DNA of 64,000 bases from CAZQRP01 sp964596125. GTDB lineage: Bacteria; Chloroflexota; Dehalococcoidia; GIF9; UBA5629. Under the pieces are notes generated by a model. The model was not told the DNA's origin, did not search any database, and worked only from the letters and a program-made list of their open reading frames with translations. Location of the stretch: positions 1-64,000 of the forward strand of contig CAZQRP010000017.1 of assembly GCA_964596125.1 (NCBI GenBank), given 5' to 3'. Position numbers and translations under genes: made by a program. The stretch's first letter is position 1, and every line of letters begins with the position of its first letter. Below are positions 9,515 through 18,013 of the stretch, piece by piece.

Positions 9515-10648
9515 ATGGACTTATCATTTAAGGAAATAATAGAGAACCGCCATCAATATGCGTGCGATTGGAAAACCAGGACGAACGGGAAAGTTATCGG
9601 TTATTTGTGCAGCTATATGCCTGAGGAGATCGTCTATGCGGCTGGTGTTCTCCCTGTGCGAATAATAGCAGGGGAAGCCCCGCCTATCCTGGCCGAGCGT
9701 CATATGGCACAGTGGACCTGCCCATTCTCAAGAGGGTGCCTACAGCAGGCATTAGAAGGAAAATATGATTACCTCGATGCCTTAGTATTCCCTTTCACCT
9801 GCTTTCACACGCATACAGCATTCTATTACTGGGGGAAGTATGTCCCAGGAATAACAACTTATCTGCTTGAGTTGCCAAAGGCTATGGAGCGGTTGGGGGC
9901 AAAGACTTTCTTAATAGAGGAGTTAGTAGCCTTTAAAGATTGGCTTGAGAAACTCGTTGGAACTACTATCTCTGACAGTGACCTTAAGCGGGGAATCGAA
10001 GTCTGTAATTCAAATCGTCGTCTGATGAGGCAGGTTTATCAATTGAGGCGTGATATCCCACCATATCTTAGCGGTGTTGAAGCACTGGAAATGGTGTTAT
10101 CAGGCCAGCTAATGGATAAGAAGGAGCATAACCAATTAGTCTCTCAGTGGCTTGAAGTATTACCTGATCGTAAAGACCGGCAGGAACCAGGAGTAAGACT
10201 TATGGTGATCGGTAGCGTTATCGATAAGCCCCTGGTAATAAAAATCGTAGAGGACCTGGGGGCTAATGTTGTTATTGATGACTTATGTACAGGGACAAGA
10301 TATTTTTGGCAGGAAGTTAATTTTGAAACAGAACCGCTTTCAGCAATTAGCGCACGCATTTTAGAACGAACAAATTGCCCGGCAAAACTGGCAGGTGAGA
10401 GGAGATATCAACAGATTTTAAGATTTGTCAATGATTACAATGTACAGGGAGTCCTGGTAGTCCATGAAAAATTCTGTAATCCTCATGGGAATGACTATCC
10501 TAATGTGAAAAAGTTACTCGATACGAACAATATTCCCTCCTTGCTTTTAGAACTTGATATACCTGTTCCGAGCGGGCAAATCAAGAACCGTGTTCAGACT
10601 TTTATAGAGATGCTGGAGCTTGAGAAAGCCGGGAAGGTTACCTCATAA
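9515..10648 (+). CDS. 2-hydroxyacyl-CoA dehydratase / benzoyl-CoA reductase family subunit (BcrC/BadD-like)
   Basis: This 377-residue protein belongs to the HgdB/FldC/BcrC family, whose members hold a cysteine-ligated [4Fe-4S] cluster and receive electrons from an ATP-driven activator. Conserved cysteines are visible at residue 69 (CPFSRGC), near 93 (FTCFHT) and at 321 in EKFCNPHG, the position of the family signature K-F-C-D/N-P-H. The ATG is preceded by GAGGGA. It is first of four genes whose order (this, a BcrB-like protein, two ATPases) is that of bcrCBAD/badDEFG. A 2-hydroxyacyl-CoA dehydratase cannot be excluded from the sequence. The two different ATPases and the aromatic-type context make a ring reductase the better guess. 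Confidence 0.8.
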   Translation: MDLSFKEIIENRHQYACDWKTRTNGKVIGYLCSYMPEEIVYAAGVLPVRIIAGEAPPILAERHMAQWTCPFSRGCLQQALEGKYDYLDALVFPFTCFHTHTAFYYWGKYVPGITTYLLELPKAMERLGAKTFLIEELVAFKDWLEKLVGTTISDSDLKRGIEVCNSNRRLMRQVYQLRRDIPPYLSGVEALEMVLSGQLMDKKEHNQLVSQWLEVLPDRKDRQEPGVRLMVIGSVIDKPLVIKIVEDLGANVVIDDLCTGTRYFWQEVNFETEPLSAISARILERTNCPAKLAGERRYQQILRFVNDYNVQGVLVVHEKFCNPHGNDYPNVKKLLDTNNIPSLLLELDIPVPSGQIKNRVQTFIEMLELEKAGKVTS

Positions 10649-10670
10649 CACCAATATTAATGGGAGAAAT

Positions 10671-11945
10671 ATGAAGTACGAAACCAGACCTTTGAAAACC
10701 TGGAAAATGGCTAAGGATCTTATCGCACGCCATTTTCAAGAAATAACTGAAGCCAAATCACGTGGTAAAATTCTTGTAGCAAGCAGTGGCGTGTTGCCGG
10801 CGGAGATTCTTTCCGGTATGGATGTGGAGTGGATCTTTGGAGAGGTCTACGGCGCGAACAATGCTTTCTACTGGAAAGATTCACCTGAGTGGCATGAAAC
10901 CTGTGAACAAAAAGGCTTTGACCGTAATCTCTGTCACTATATGAAATGTTATTTAAGCTCTCTCTATCTGGATAGAGGTTTCATGGGCGAATACCCAAAA
11001 ACACCTGATTTTTGTATACCTGACTGTGAGTGTACCACTCATGGTAAGTGGATGGAAATAGTGGCCAGGCATTTCGATATCCCATTCTTTGCCATAGATC
11101 ATCCTTACCACATAGTAGAAGATAGCAGGAGAGAGCGCTACATTCAATATTATGTTTCTCAATTCTATGAATTTATTGAGTGGGTGCAGAAGGTTACCGG
11201 GAGGAAATGGGATGAGGATAAGTTTATAGAGGGCTATATGAATACCATGGAGGTAAAACGGTTATGGTCCGATATAACCAGCCTCAATAAAGCTATCCCT
11301 GCGCCACTTGACCTGAAATCAATAGCCACCTTGATGGTGCCGGCAGTTCATATATATTTGAAGAAAGAGTCAATTCAATTCTATAAACTTGTGCTGGAGG
11401 AAGTGCAGGAGAGAGTTCAGCATAAAATAGCGGCTAATCCGCTGGAGAAATGCAGATTAGCCTTTAGCATGGTCCCACCTTGGTATGCACTTCGTGACCT
11501 AAGGTATGTAGATAAATATGGGGCTGCATTTGTGGCTTCCAGTTATAATTTTCACTGGGGGACCGATTGGTGGGAAAGAAATGATGGGACTATCGGTCGT
11601 CCCGAGTGGGTTGGCAAGGAGCCCAAAAATTTAGATGAAGCTTTCGCACACGTGGCAGAGAGAATGCTGGGGCATCCCTGGCGTATTGAGAATGCGGTCA
11701 AGACACATACTAAACTTGTAAAGGAATATAACATTGATGCTATGGTCATCCATTGTTGTCGTGGTTGTGAAGGATTCCTCAGAGGATTTGACTGGCTCCT
11801 GGCTCCCATGAAGGAATTAGGTATACCGTGCATGGCTTTCGAGGGCAGTCAGGCAGATCCCAGAGACTACACGCCATCCCAGGTTCAGAACCGCATGGAT
11901 GTGTTTCTTGAGAGTCTTGGTCTGAATCGACTTGAAGCATCGTAA
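10671..11945 (+). CDS. 2-hydroxyacyl-CoA dehydratase / benzoyl-CoA reductase family subunit (BcrB/BadE-like)
   Basis: The second catalytic subunit of 424 residues, close to the ~437 of BcrB/BadE. Cysteine-rich segments are CEQKGFDRNLCHYMKC early in the protein, FCIPDCECTTHGKW after residue ~120, and HCCRGCEGFLRGF near residue 361-373, the last typical of the cluster-binding C-terminal half. The frame is open further upstream to 10620, but that would overlap the previous gene. I chose the ATG at 10671, which follows GGGAGA at 10662. With the protein at 9515 it should form the heterodimeric electron-accepting, CoA-thioester-reducing or dehydrating core. Confidence 0.8.
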   Translation: MKYETRPLKTWKMAKDLIARHFQEITEAKSRGKILVASSGVLPAEILSGMDVEWIFGEVYGANNAFYWKDSPEWHETCEQKGFDRNLCHYMKCYLSSLYLDRGFMGEYPKTPDFCIPDCECTTHGKWMEIVARHFDIPFFAIDHPYHIVEDSRRERYIQYYVSQFYEFIEWVQKVTGRKWDEDKFIEGYMNTMEVKRLWSDITSLNKAIPAPLDLKSIATLMVPAVHIYLKKESIQFYKLVLEEVQERVQHKIAANPLEKCRLAFSMVPPWYALRDLRYVDKYGAAFVASSYNFHWGTDWWERNDGTIGRPEWVGKEPKNLDEAFAHVAERMLGHPWRIENAVKTHTKLVKEYNIDAMVIHCCRGCEGFLRGFDWLLAPMKELGIPCMAFEGSQADPRDYTPSQVQNRMDVFLESLGLNRLEAS

Positions 11946-11959
11946 GGAGAATGATAGTC

Positions 11960-12727
11960 ATGATCATCACAGGTATTGATGTGGGTAATATAACAACAAA
12001 AGCTGTCATTATTGATGATGGCAGAATACTCTCTTGGGTAGTATTAAATACTCGTGGCGATATAAACAAACTAGCTGAGCTTGCCGTTAGTAAGGCAGCT
12101 GATGAAGCCGGGCTCAATCGTGATAGTATCCAGCGAATCATATCGACTGGAGCTGGACGAAAGGAAGTGCGATTTGCTGATACTGATTTCACGGAGATAA
12201 CATGTGATGCTCAAGGAGCCAACAGGCTATTTCCTTCCATAGATACAATTATAGACATTGGTGCCGAGGAGTGCCGGGTTTTAACGACAGATGGCAAGGG
12301 ACATGTTGTAGATTTCTTCATTAATGATAAATGTGCTGCTGGAGTAGGTATGTTTATTGAAGTAATGGCTAAAGCACTTGGTGTACCGCTTGAAGAAGCA
12401 GGCCCCCTGTCCCTGAAGTCCTCCAAACAACTTCCTTTAAGTACGAGTTGCGTCGTGTTCGCCGAATCAGAGATCATATCACTCATAAATAGTGGCGAAA
12501 ATAAAGCGGATGTACTGCAAGCAATACATATGGCGGCTGCAATGAAGACCTATGCGCTTTTAATTAGGCTGAAAAAAGCAAGTGAGATTGCTCTATTGGG
12601 AGGAGTAGCATTAAATACTGGCTTCATAAATTGTCTTGGAGAGGTCCTGGATGCAGACCTCCGAATACCCGAGAATCCCCGAATAGTTGGGGCCCTAGGA
12701 GCAGCTCTATTAGCACAGAGAAAGTGA
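11960..12727 (+). CDS. Activator ATPase of the HgdC/BcrA/BcrD family, divergent first copy
   Basis: An ASKHA-fold ATPase of 255 residues that would transfer electrons from ferredoxin to the catalytic subunits at the cost of ATP. The phosphate loop GIDVGNITTKAV is at residues 5-16. The two cysteines that bridge one [4Fe-4S] cluster between the monomers are present at about C125 (NDKCAAG) and C164 (TSCVVFAES). The second phosphate motif reads DIGAEECR instead of the usual GGQDSK. I start at ATG 11960 because AAGGAGA at 11944-11950 gives 9-base spacing; ATG 11951 would leave none. It pairs with the next ATPase. Confidence 0.82.
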   Translation: MIITGIDVGNITTKAVIIDDGRILSWVVLNTRGDINKLAELAVSKAADEAGLNRDSIQRIISTGAGRKEVRFADTDFTEITCDAQGANRLFPSIDTIIDIGAEECRVLTTDGKGHVVDFFINDKCAAGVGMFIEVMAKALGVPLEEAGPLSLKSSKQLPLSTSCVVFAESEIISLINSGENKADVLQAIHMAAAMKTYALLIRLKKASEIALLGGVALNTGFINCLGEVLDADLRIPENPRIVGALGAALLAQRK

Positions 12728-12735
12728 GCTTTAAA

Positions 12736-13575
12736 ATGGAAATTGATGAACAACAACGTACAGGTAGTGCAACTGGATGGAGAAAAGCTAAGACGATTAC
12801 TGCTGGAGTCGATGTTGGAGCCGTCAGTACCGAGGCTTTGATATTGGGCGATAACGAAATCCTGTCGTACAGTTGCATCACCAGTGGCGGTGATTCCATA
12901 CATGCTTCCTGGAATGCAATGAACATCGCTCTGGAAAAGTTAGATATGAAGATTGCCGACATTCAATATACAATCTCCACGGGCTATGGTAGGGTGATTG
13001 TCCCTTTCTCAAACAGGAACATAAGTGAGGTCTCATGCCATGCCCTGGGATCTCATTGGTTTGTCCCAGAGGGCGGTACCATAGTTGATATGGGTGGTCA
13101 GGACTCCAAAGTGATTCATTACAATGCATCAGGCAGAGTAACTAATTTTATCGTCAGCGATAAATGTGCTGCCGGATGTGGCAGGTATTTGGAGGTGATA
13201 GCTGAATTACTTGGAATCCCACTGGAGGAGGTCGGCCAGCTATCCCACGAACTAGAGAAGACGTTGCCGGTAATAAGTACCAGTTGTGTTTTATTTGCCA
13301 AGAGCGAAGCACTTGCGTTGGTTCGCCAGGGCGTGCCTGCGAATGAGATTATGGCAGCCTATTGTAATTCACTCGCACATATAATAGTAACTCAATTACG
13401 GCGTTTAGGGATTGTTGGTCAATTGGTGCTAACCGGGGGAGTTGCTAAGAATGCCACATTAGTCAAAAGTTTGGAAAAACAATGTGGAGTTGATGTCAAG
13501 GTATGCTTTGAACCTCAAATTGTGGGTGCCCTAGGAGCTGCTCTCTTCGCGAGAAGCTTTATACGACGAAAGTAA
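12736..13575 (+). CDS. Activator ATPase of the HgdC/BcrA/BcrD family, canonical second copy
   Basis: A second ASKHA ATPase, 279 residues. It has GVDVGAVSTEAL near residue 24, the canonical DMGGQDSKV, KCAAGCGR with its cluster cysteine at about 144, and TSCVLFAKSE with the second at about 184. It also has a C-terminal glycine motif TGGVAKN. The ATG at 12736 is 8 bases after the previous stop; GTG at 12724 overlapping that stop (GTGA) is an alternative start. Two unlike ATPases side by side are the hallmark of class I benzoyl-CoA reductases, whereas 2-hydroxyacyl-CoA dehydratases normally use one homodimeric activator. Confidence 0.82.
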   Translation: MEIDEQQRTGSATGWRKAKTITAGVDVGAVSTEALILGDNEILSYSCITSGGDSIHASWNAMNIALEKLDMKIADIQYTISTGYGRVIVPFSNRNISEVSCHALGSHWFVPEGGTIVDMGGQDSKVIHYNASGRVTNFIVSDKCAAGCGRYLEVIAELLGIPLEEVGQLSHELEKTLPVISTSCVLFAKSEALALVRQGVPANEIMAAYCNSLAHIIVTQLRRLGIVGQLVLTGGVAKNATLVKSLEKQCGVDVKVCFEPQIVGALGAALFARSFIRRK

Positions 13576-13595
13576 AGAAAAGCGGGAGAAAGATT

Positions 13596-15254
13596 TTGGT
13601 AAAAATAACCGGAGTTGCAGAGGATTCGGTGCGCCGGCATGTAGCACAGGGATACTGGGAACCTTTACTCACCGCAGATTACTGGGACCGAAATGCCGAA
13701 CAGTATCCAGATAGCGAAGCAGTAATAGATGTCAGAAGTCGACTGAGTTGGGCTCAAATCAAGCAATTTTCAGATCGGCTTGCCCTTTTCTTCTTGGATT
13801 TAGGTATTAAGAGAGATAGTGTCATTGTTTGCCAGCTTCCAAACTGGGCTGACTTTTTAATCATTCGTCTTGCTCTTATGAAGGCAGGCATTCTCAGTTG
13901 CCAACCTGCAACAACTTTACGCTCTGAAGAGATGGAGTATATTCTCAGTCGAACCGAAGCTCCAGCCGTGGTTATTCCCTGGAAGTTTCGAAATTATGAT
14001 TATTTTAAAATGATTCAAGGTCTTCAATCCAGGCTCCCAAAATTGAAACACCAATTATTTGCCGGTGATGAAGCACCTGAGGGAACAATCTTACTTAAGG
14101 AGATATATAATCAAGCACTGGACGGGAAATACGATCAGGATACTCTTCAGAAGACTAGATACAATCCATATGAGATTACCCATATTGGTGTCACCAGTGG
14201 GACTACTGGTGTACCCAAACTTGTCTATCAAGCCGACGCAGCCATAAAGTTATCTGCGAGAGATACGGTTAATAGATCCGAAATAACAAGGGATGATGTT
14301 ATCGCCTGTATGGCTCCTTTATCTGGAGGAGCCTCCAGCATCCTGGCTTTCTATTGTTCTCCTCTTACAGCCGCTAAGGTTGTGCTGCCGGAAAGGTTTG
14401 ATGCTGAGGAATCATTAAAGCTGATTGAGAATGAAAAAGTGACCATATTATGTGGTGTTCCTGCTACATTGATAAGGATGCTTAATCATCCAGACCTAGA
14501 CAGGTATGATACCAGTTCATTGAGGCTTGTTTTTTACTATGGAGCACCTATTCCATATCATACTGCTGTGGAACTAGAGAAAATATTGGGATGCCGCCTT
14601 ATGACCAGGTATGGAGCATTTGACGTCGCCAACTTAAGTTGCACTTCCATACACGATCCTACTAATGTACGTTTGTTGAGTGCTGGCAAGCCATATACCG
14701 GTTGTGAGATCAGGTTACTTGATGACGAAGGAAGAGAAGCTACTCCTGAGCAAGGAGGTGAGATATGGGTGAGGGGAACAACCACTACTTTTGGATTCTA
14801 CGGTGATGTTGAGGCTACGGCAAGTGTCTGGAATGTACCTGGCAAAGAAGGGTGGGGAAGCACCGGTGACATTGGCAGGCTCGATGATGATGGAAATATT
14901 GTGATTATCGGGCGTAAAAAAGAAGTGATAATTCGGGGTGGACAGAACATATACCCTATTGAAATAGAAGATTTACTTCAAGCTCATGAAAAGGTGGCCG
15001 GTGTTGCTATTGTCGGTATGACTGATCCGGTGATGGGTGAGCGAGCATGTGCCTATGTCGTGGTCAAGCCGGGACAGAATTTTACCTTTGATGATATGCT
15101 CTCTTTTCTGAGTGATAAAGGCATTGCCTCCTTTAAATTTCCTGAGAGGCTGGAGGTAGTGGATAGCTTACCCCTGGTGGCAGACCAAAAAGTAGATAAA
15201 CGACAACTCCAGCAAGATATCAACAACAAGCTCAAAGCAGAAGGTAAAATCTAG
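13596..15254 (+). CDS. AMP-forming acyl-CoA ligase
   Basis: A member of the ANL superfamily (552 residues) that activates a carboxylate with ATP and transfers it to CoA. The phosphate loop TSGTTGVPK is near residue 200, YGAFDVANLS near 345 replaces the usual YG-T-E motif, and GEIWVRG near 390 is clear. STGDIGRLDDDGNI and GRKKEVIIRGGQNIYP near 430-455 form the hinge and C-domain. The catalytic lysine lies in VADQKVDKRQL near the C-terminus. The start is TTG with GGGAGA at 13584-13589. The N-terminus resembles aryl/alicyclic ligases of the DhbE-AliA type (by eye). It is the last gene of the + strand cluster and could activate the acid made by the carboxylase genes. Confidence 0.88.
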   Translation: MVKITGVAEDSVRRHVAQGYWEPLLTADYWDRNAEQYPDSEAVIDVRSRLSWAQIKQFSDRLALFFLDLGIKRDSVIVCQLPNWADFLIIRLALMKAGILSCQPATTLRSEEMEYILSRTEAPAVVIPWKFRNYDYFKMIQGLQSRLPKLKHQLFAGDEAPEGTILLKEIYNQALDGKYDQDTLQKTRYNPYEITHIGVTSGTTGVPKLVYQADAAIKLSARDTVNRSEITRDDVIACMAPLSGGASSILAFYCSPLTAAKVVLPERFDAEESLKLIENEKVTILCGVPATLIRMLNHPDLDRYDTSSLRLVFYYGAPIPYHTAVELEKILGCRLMTRYGAFDVANLSCTSIHDPTNVRLLSAGKPYTGCEIRLLDDEGREATPEQGGEIWVRGTTTTFGFYGDVEATASVWNVPGKEGWGSTGDIGRLDDDGNIVIIGRKKEVIIRGGQNIYPIEIEDLLQAHEKVAGVAIVGMTDPVMGERACAYVVVKPGQNFTFDDMLSFLSDKGIASFKFPERLEVVDSLPLVADQKVDKRQLQQDINNKLKAEGKI

Positions 15255-15453
15255 TACTTAAGGGCTAGTGTTCAGGTGGTATCGATATTTTTCTACGGTT
15301 TGTTCAGTAAAAATACAAAACTTCAACCTTTAAGATAACGGGAACATCAGAGTCGAAAATCCTGCTTCCGGGCTGTTGCATTATAATTGCTAGTACCTTT
15401 CATTCGAGGCGTGGTTTGAAGGAAATATGTTAGACTATCTATGCAATAGCATA

Positions 15454-15477
15454 GCCATACAGCATTTGCTGTGTGGC
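15454..15477. terminator. Hairpin between convergent genes
   Basis: An 11-bp stem, GCCATACAGCA against TGCTGTGTGGC, with one G-T wobble and only a two-base loop. It sits between the end of the acyl-CoA ligase and the facing CoA-transferase. A second small inverted repeat, CTATGC/GCATAG, is directly before it at 15439-15454. There is no strong T-run on either strand, so its role as a bidirectional terminator is tentative. Confidence 0.4.
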
Positions 15478-15501
15478 ATCAAGTTAACAATTCAGTAAAT
15501 C

Positions 15502-16770
15502 TTAATAAATTATCTCTGCTTCTTCCAGCCTTCTTATTTCTTCGGGAGTTAATCCAAGAAGCTGACGGTACACATAATCATTGTGTTCACCGACGGCCGG
15601 AGTCGTATTAGAATATGCCACCTGTCCTTCCGGGAAATGAATGGGTAAGCCAGCAAAAGTAATAGTGCCTAACCGTGGAAGGTTTTGCTCGAAAACGTGT
15701 CCTCTCGCTCTTAAATGGATATCGTCATATAAGTCTTCACTTGTTTGAACTGCACCTGCTGCTACGCCATATGACTGTAAGATCCGCATTATCTGGTGTG
15801 GGGTGAATTGTCTGGTCCATCTTTCAATATTTTGATCGAGTTCTTCAACGTTTTTCAGTCTGCTTTCCATATCCTTGAATTTAGAATCCTTTGTCCACGA
15901 AGTATATTCCAGTGCTTGACAGAAATACTGCCACTCTCCCTCGTTAAAGATTGCTATAACACACCACTCATCTTCGCCTCGGCATCTATAACAATTATAA
16001 GGAGCAAATTGGGGATGACGGTTTCCACGTGGAGGTAAGACCCGGTTATTCATAAAATAATCAAGGTACATAGGACCGAGTACAGAAGCGGCAGCCTCGG
16101 CCTGAGATAACTCAATTGACTGCCCTTTACCTGTTTTAGCCCTGTAGAAAAGTGCCGCCATAATAGCGTTAAGAGCTTTGCCTCCTGATATAAAGTCTCC
16201 ATAATATCTGCTGGCTACTCTCTCCGTCATCGGTGTATCAGGGTGGCTCCAATAATATGCGAATCCGGTGAAGCTCGTAAGCGTTTGCGCCCATGTAATC
16301 CAGTTCTCGTAGAGTCCTCTCCCCAGGGACTGAAGACTAACCACAATGATATCGCTCTTTAGTTGTTTTAAACTGAGATAGTCCAGCCCCCATTTCTGCA
16401 TTACACCGAACCGGAGGTTATCAATGACAACATCACTTATTTTTACTAATTCTTTTAGTAATTCCCTGGCCTCCGGCTTTGTAAGATTTGCTGTTATGCT
16501 TTTCTTATTGTAGTTAAGTTGTGCAAAAATGGGACTAATTAACAGACCCATATCTACCTGGGTAAAATCGACATACTTCTCAGGTCCTTGCGGGATAGGC
16601 TCGCTTCCTTTCGGTCCCCACGGACCATTCCTTCTAAATCCAAGGTGTAATCGTGATTCAACTCTTATGACCTCAGCTCCACAACCCGCCAGCACCAATG
16701 TAACAAAAGGGCCAATGATCGAATCGGTCAGATCGATAATCCTTATTCCTTTCAGTGCATTCCTCAACAT
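15502..16770 (-). CDS. Class III (CaiB/BaiF) CoA-transferase, subunit lacking the catalytic aspartate
   Basis: A 422-residue family III CoA-transferase. The N-terminal nucleotide-fold motif GIRIIDLTDSIIGPFVT and the CoA-binding stretch with NKKSITANL are typical. At the place where the family has its catalytic Asp, this protein has ITWAQTL, so the Asp appears to be absent. Its neighbour at 16794 keeps it. Tandem unequal CaiB pairs are known in BbsEF-type heteromeric transferases, which suggests that this is the structural half of a heteromer. It is the last gene of the seven-gene - strand cassette. Its paralogue is at 40566. Confidence 0.85.
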   Translation of the reverse strand: MLRNALKGIRIIDLTDSIIGPFVTLVLAGCGAEVIRVESRLHLGFRRNGPWGPKGSEPIPQGPEKYVDFTQVDMGLLISPIFAQLNYNKKSITANLTKPEARELLKELVKISDVVIDNLRFGVMQKWGLDYLSLKQLKSDIIVVSLQSLGRGLYENWITWAQTLTSFTGFAYYWSHPDTPMTERVASRYYGDFISGGKALNAIMAALFYRAKTGKGQSIELSQAEAAASVLGPMYLDYFMNNRVLPPRGNRHPQFAPYNCYRCRGEDEWCVIAIFNEGEWQYFCQALEYTSWTKDSKFKDMESRLKNVEELDQNIERWTRQFTPHQIMRILQSYGVAAGAVQTSEDLYDDIHLRARGHVFEQNLPRLGTITFAGLPIHFPEGQVAYSNTTPAVGEHNDYVYRQLLGLTPEEIRRLEEAEIIY

Positions 16771-16793
16771 TCTTTCGACCTCTTTTGGATAAT

Positions 16794-17999
16794 CTAAATA
16801 ATTCCCTGAGACTTAAATGCGGCCAGCTCGTCTTCCGAATAGCCGAGTTCCCCACAGTATATTTCCCGGTTATATTGACCCAGGAGGGTAGCATCTCTAG
16901 AAATATGGCAGGGAGTCTCGCTTAACCAGTATGGTGGCTTTAGATACTTATGTTTACCAACTAACGGATGTACAATATCACCAATAAAAGCTCTTTCCTC
17001 AACATGAGAATCTGTCGCAAAATCTTCTGGTGTATTAACAGGGGTACAGGAAATATTCCTAGTCTGGCACAATTCAATTATTTCCGATTTAGTATGATTC
17101 ATGGTAAATTCGGTTACCGCAGAATCGATAATATCACCATTCAGTCGACGGAAGCGTGAATCATACCATGCATCACCCATGAATATTTCGGGATTACCTA
17201 ACAGCTTCACAAGGCTTTCCCAATGATGTGGTCTGAGAGCCATTACATGTACAAAGCCGTCTTTGCATGGGAAAATGCGCGCCGGGGAGGTGGTATGTTG
17301 ACTTCCGTATCGGCCCTGTATTTCGCAGGTGAGACTATATCTCATAATCAACTCTTCGTTTATAGAGGCCATGACATCGTGTGATGCAATTTCTATATAC
17401 TGTCCTTTGTCCGTACTCGACCTCTCATATATAGCTGCCATAATGGTAAAAGCAGCTATGGTTGACGCACTGTGATATGCCTGTTCACAGGGGGCTACAA
17501 TTGGTGGTTTGTCAGGTTCGCCGCTGATATACATTAATCCACCCATGGCAAAATTAACAATATCAGGAGCCTTGTGATTACTATAGGGGCCATCAAGCCC
17601 AAATCCTGTAATGGAAGCGACTATAATACGTTGATTGGTCTTTTTGAGCGATGAATAAAAAAGGTCCAAAGCTGTGCGCTTTTCTTGTTCGTAGTCTTCA
17701 ATTACTACATCAGCGCCTTTAACCAGTCTATTGAAAATATCCCGTGCGGTCGGATTGTTTAAGTCTAAAGTTATTCCCCTTTTGTTTATATTGAAATGCA
17801 TGAAGTACAGACTATTTTCAAGTCCGGGATTATCATCTTTGAACGGGCCAATTCGTCTTGCTTTGCTCCCGTCAGGCTCTTCGATTTTAATAACATCTGC
17901 ACCGAAGTCCGCGAGTAGCTTGCCAGTATAAAGACCTCTCTCTTCGGTGAGGTCCAGTACTCTAATTCCAGTCAGAGGATTGTCTGATTTATCATTCAT
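16794..17999 (-). CDS. Class III (CaiB/BaiF) CoA-transferase, catalytic subunit
   Basis: A 401-residue family III CoA-transferase that would move CoA from a donor thioester to the substrate acid through an aspartyl-CoA intermediate. GIRVLDLTEERGLYTGKLLADFGADVIKIE is the N-terminal signature region. The aspartate of KAPDIVNFAMGG near residue 140 aligns with the catalytic Asp of the family. It ends 23 bases before the companion at 16770, and 14 bases separate it from the upstream acyl-CoA dehydrogenase, so the genes are co-transcribed. No clear ribosome-binding site precedes the ATG. The paralogue in cassette 2 is at 39319. Confidence 0.86.
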   Translation of the reverse strand: MNDKSDNPLTGIRVLDLTEERGLYTGKLLADFGADVIKIEEPDGSKARRIGPFKDDNPGLENSLYFMHFNINKRGITLDLNNPTARDIFNRLVKGADVVIEDYEQEKRTALDLFYSSLKKTNQRIIVASITGFGLDGPYSNHKAPDIVNFAMGGLMYISGEPDKPPIVAPCEQAYHSASTIAAFTIMAAIYERSSTDKGQYIEIASHDVMASINEELIMRYSLTCEIQGRYGSQHTTSPARIFPCKDGFVHVMALRPHHWESLVKLLGNPEIFMGDAWYDSRFRRLNGDIIDSAVTEFTMNHTKSEIIELCQTRNISCTPVNTPEDFATDSHVEERAFIGDIVHPLVGKHKYLKPPYWLSETPCHISRDATLLGQYNREIYCGELGYSEDELAAFKSQGII

Positions 18000-18013
18000 G
18001 GCACGATTATAAT

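Noticed and set aside
9515..13575. Reading the four genes as a 2-hydroxyglutaryl- or phenyllactyl-CoA dehydratase with activator.
   Set aside because: Not excluded, but two unlike ATPases and the C-B-ATPase-ATPase order fit class I benzoyl-CoA reductase better. Kept as an alternative in the entries.
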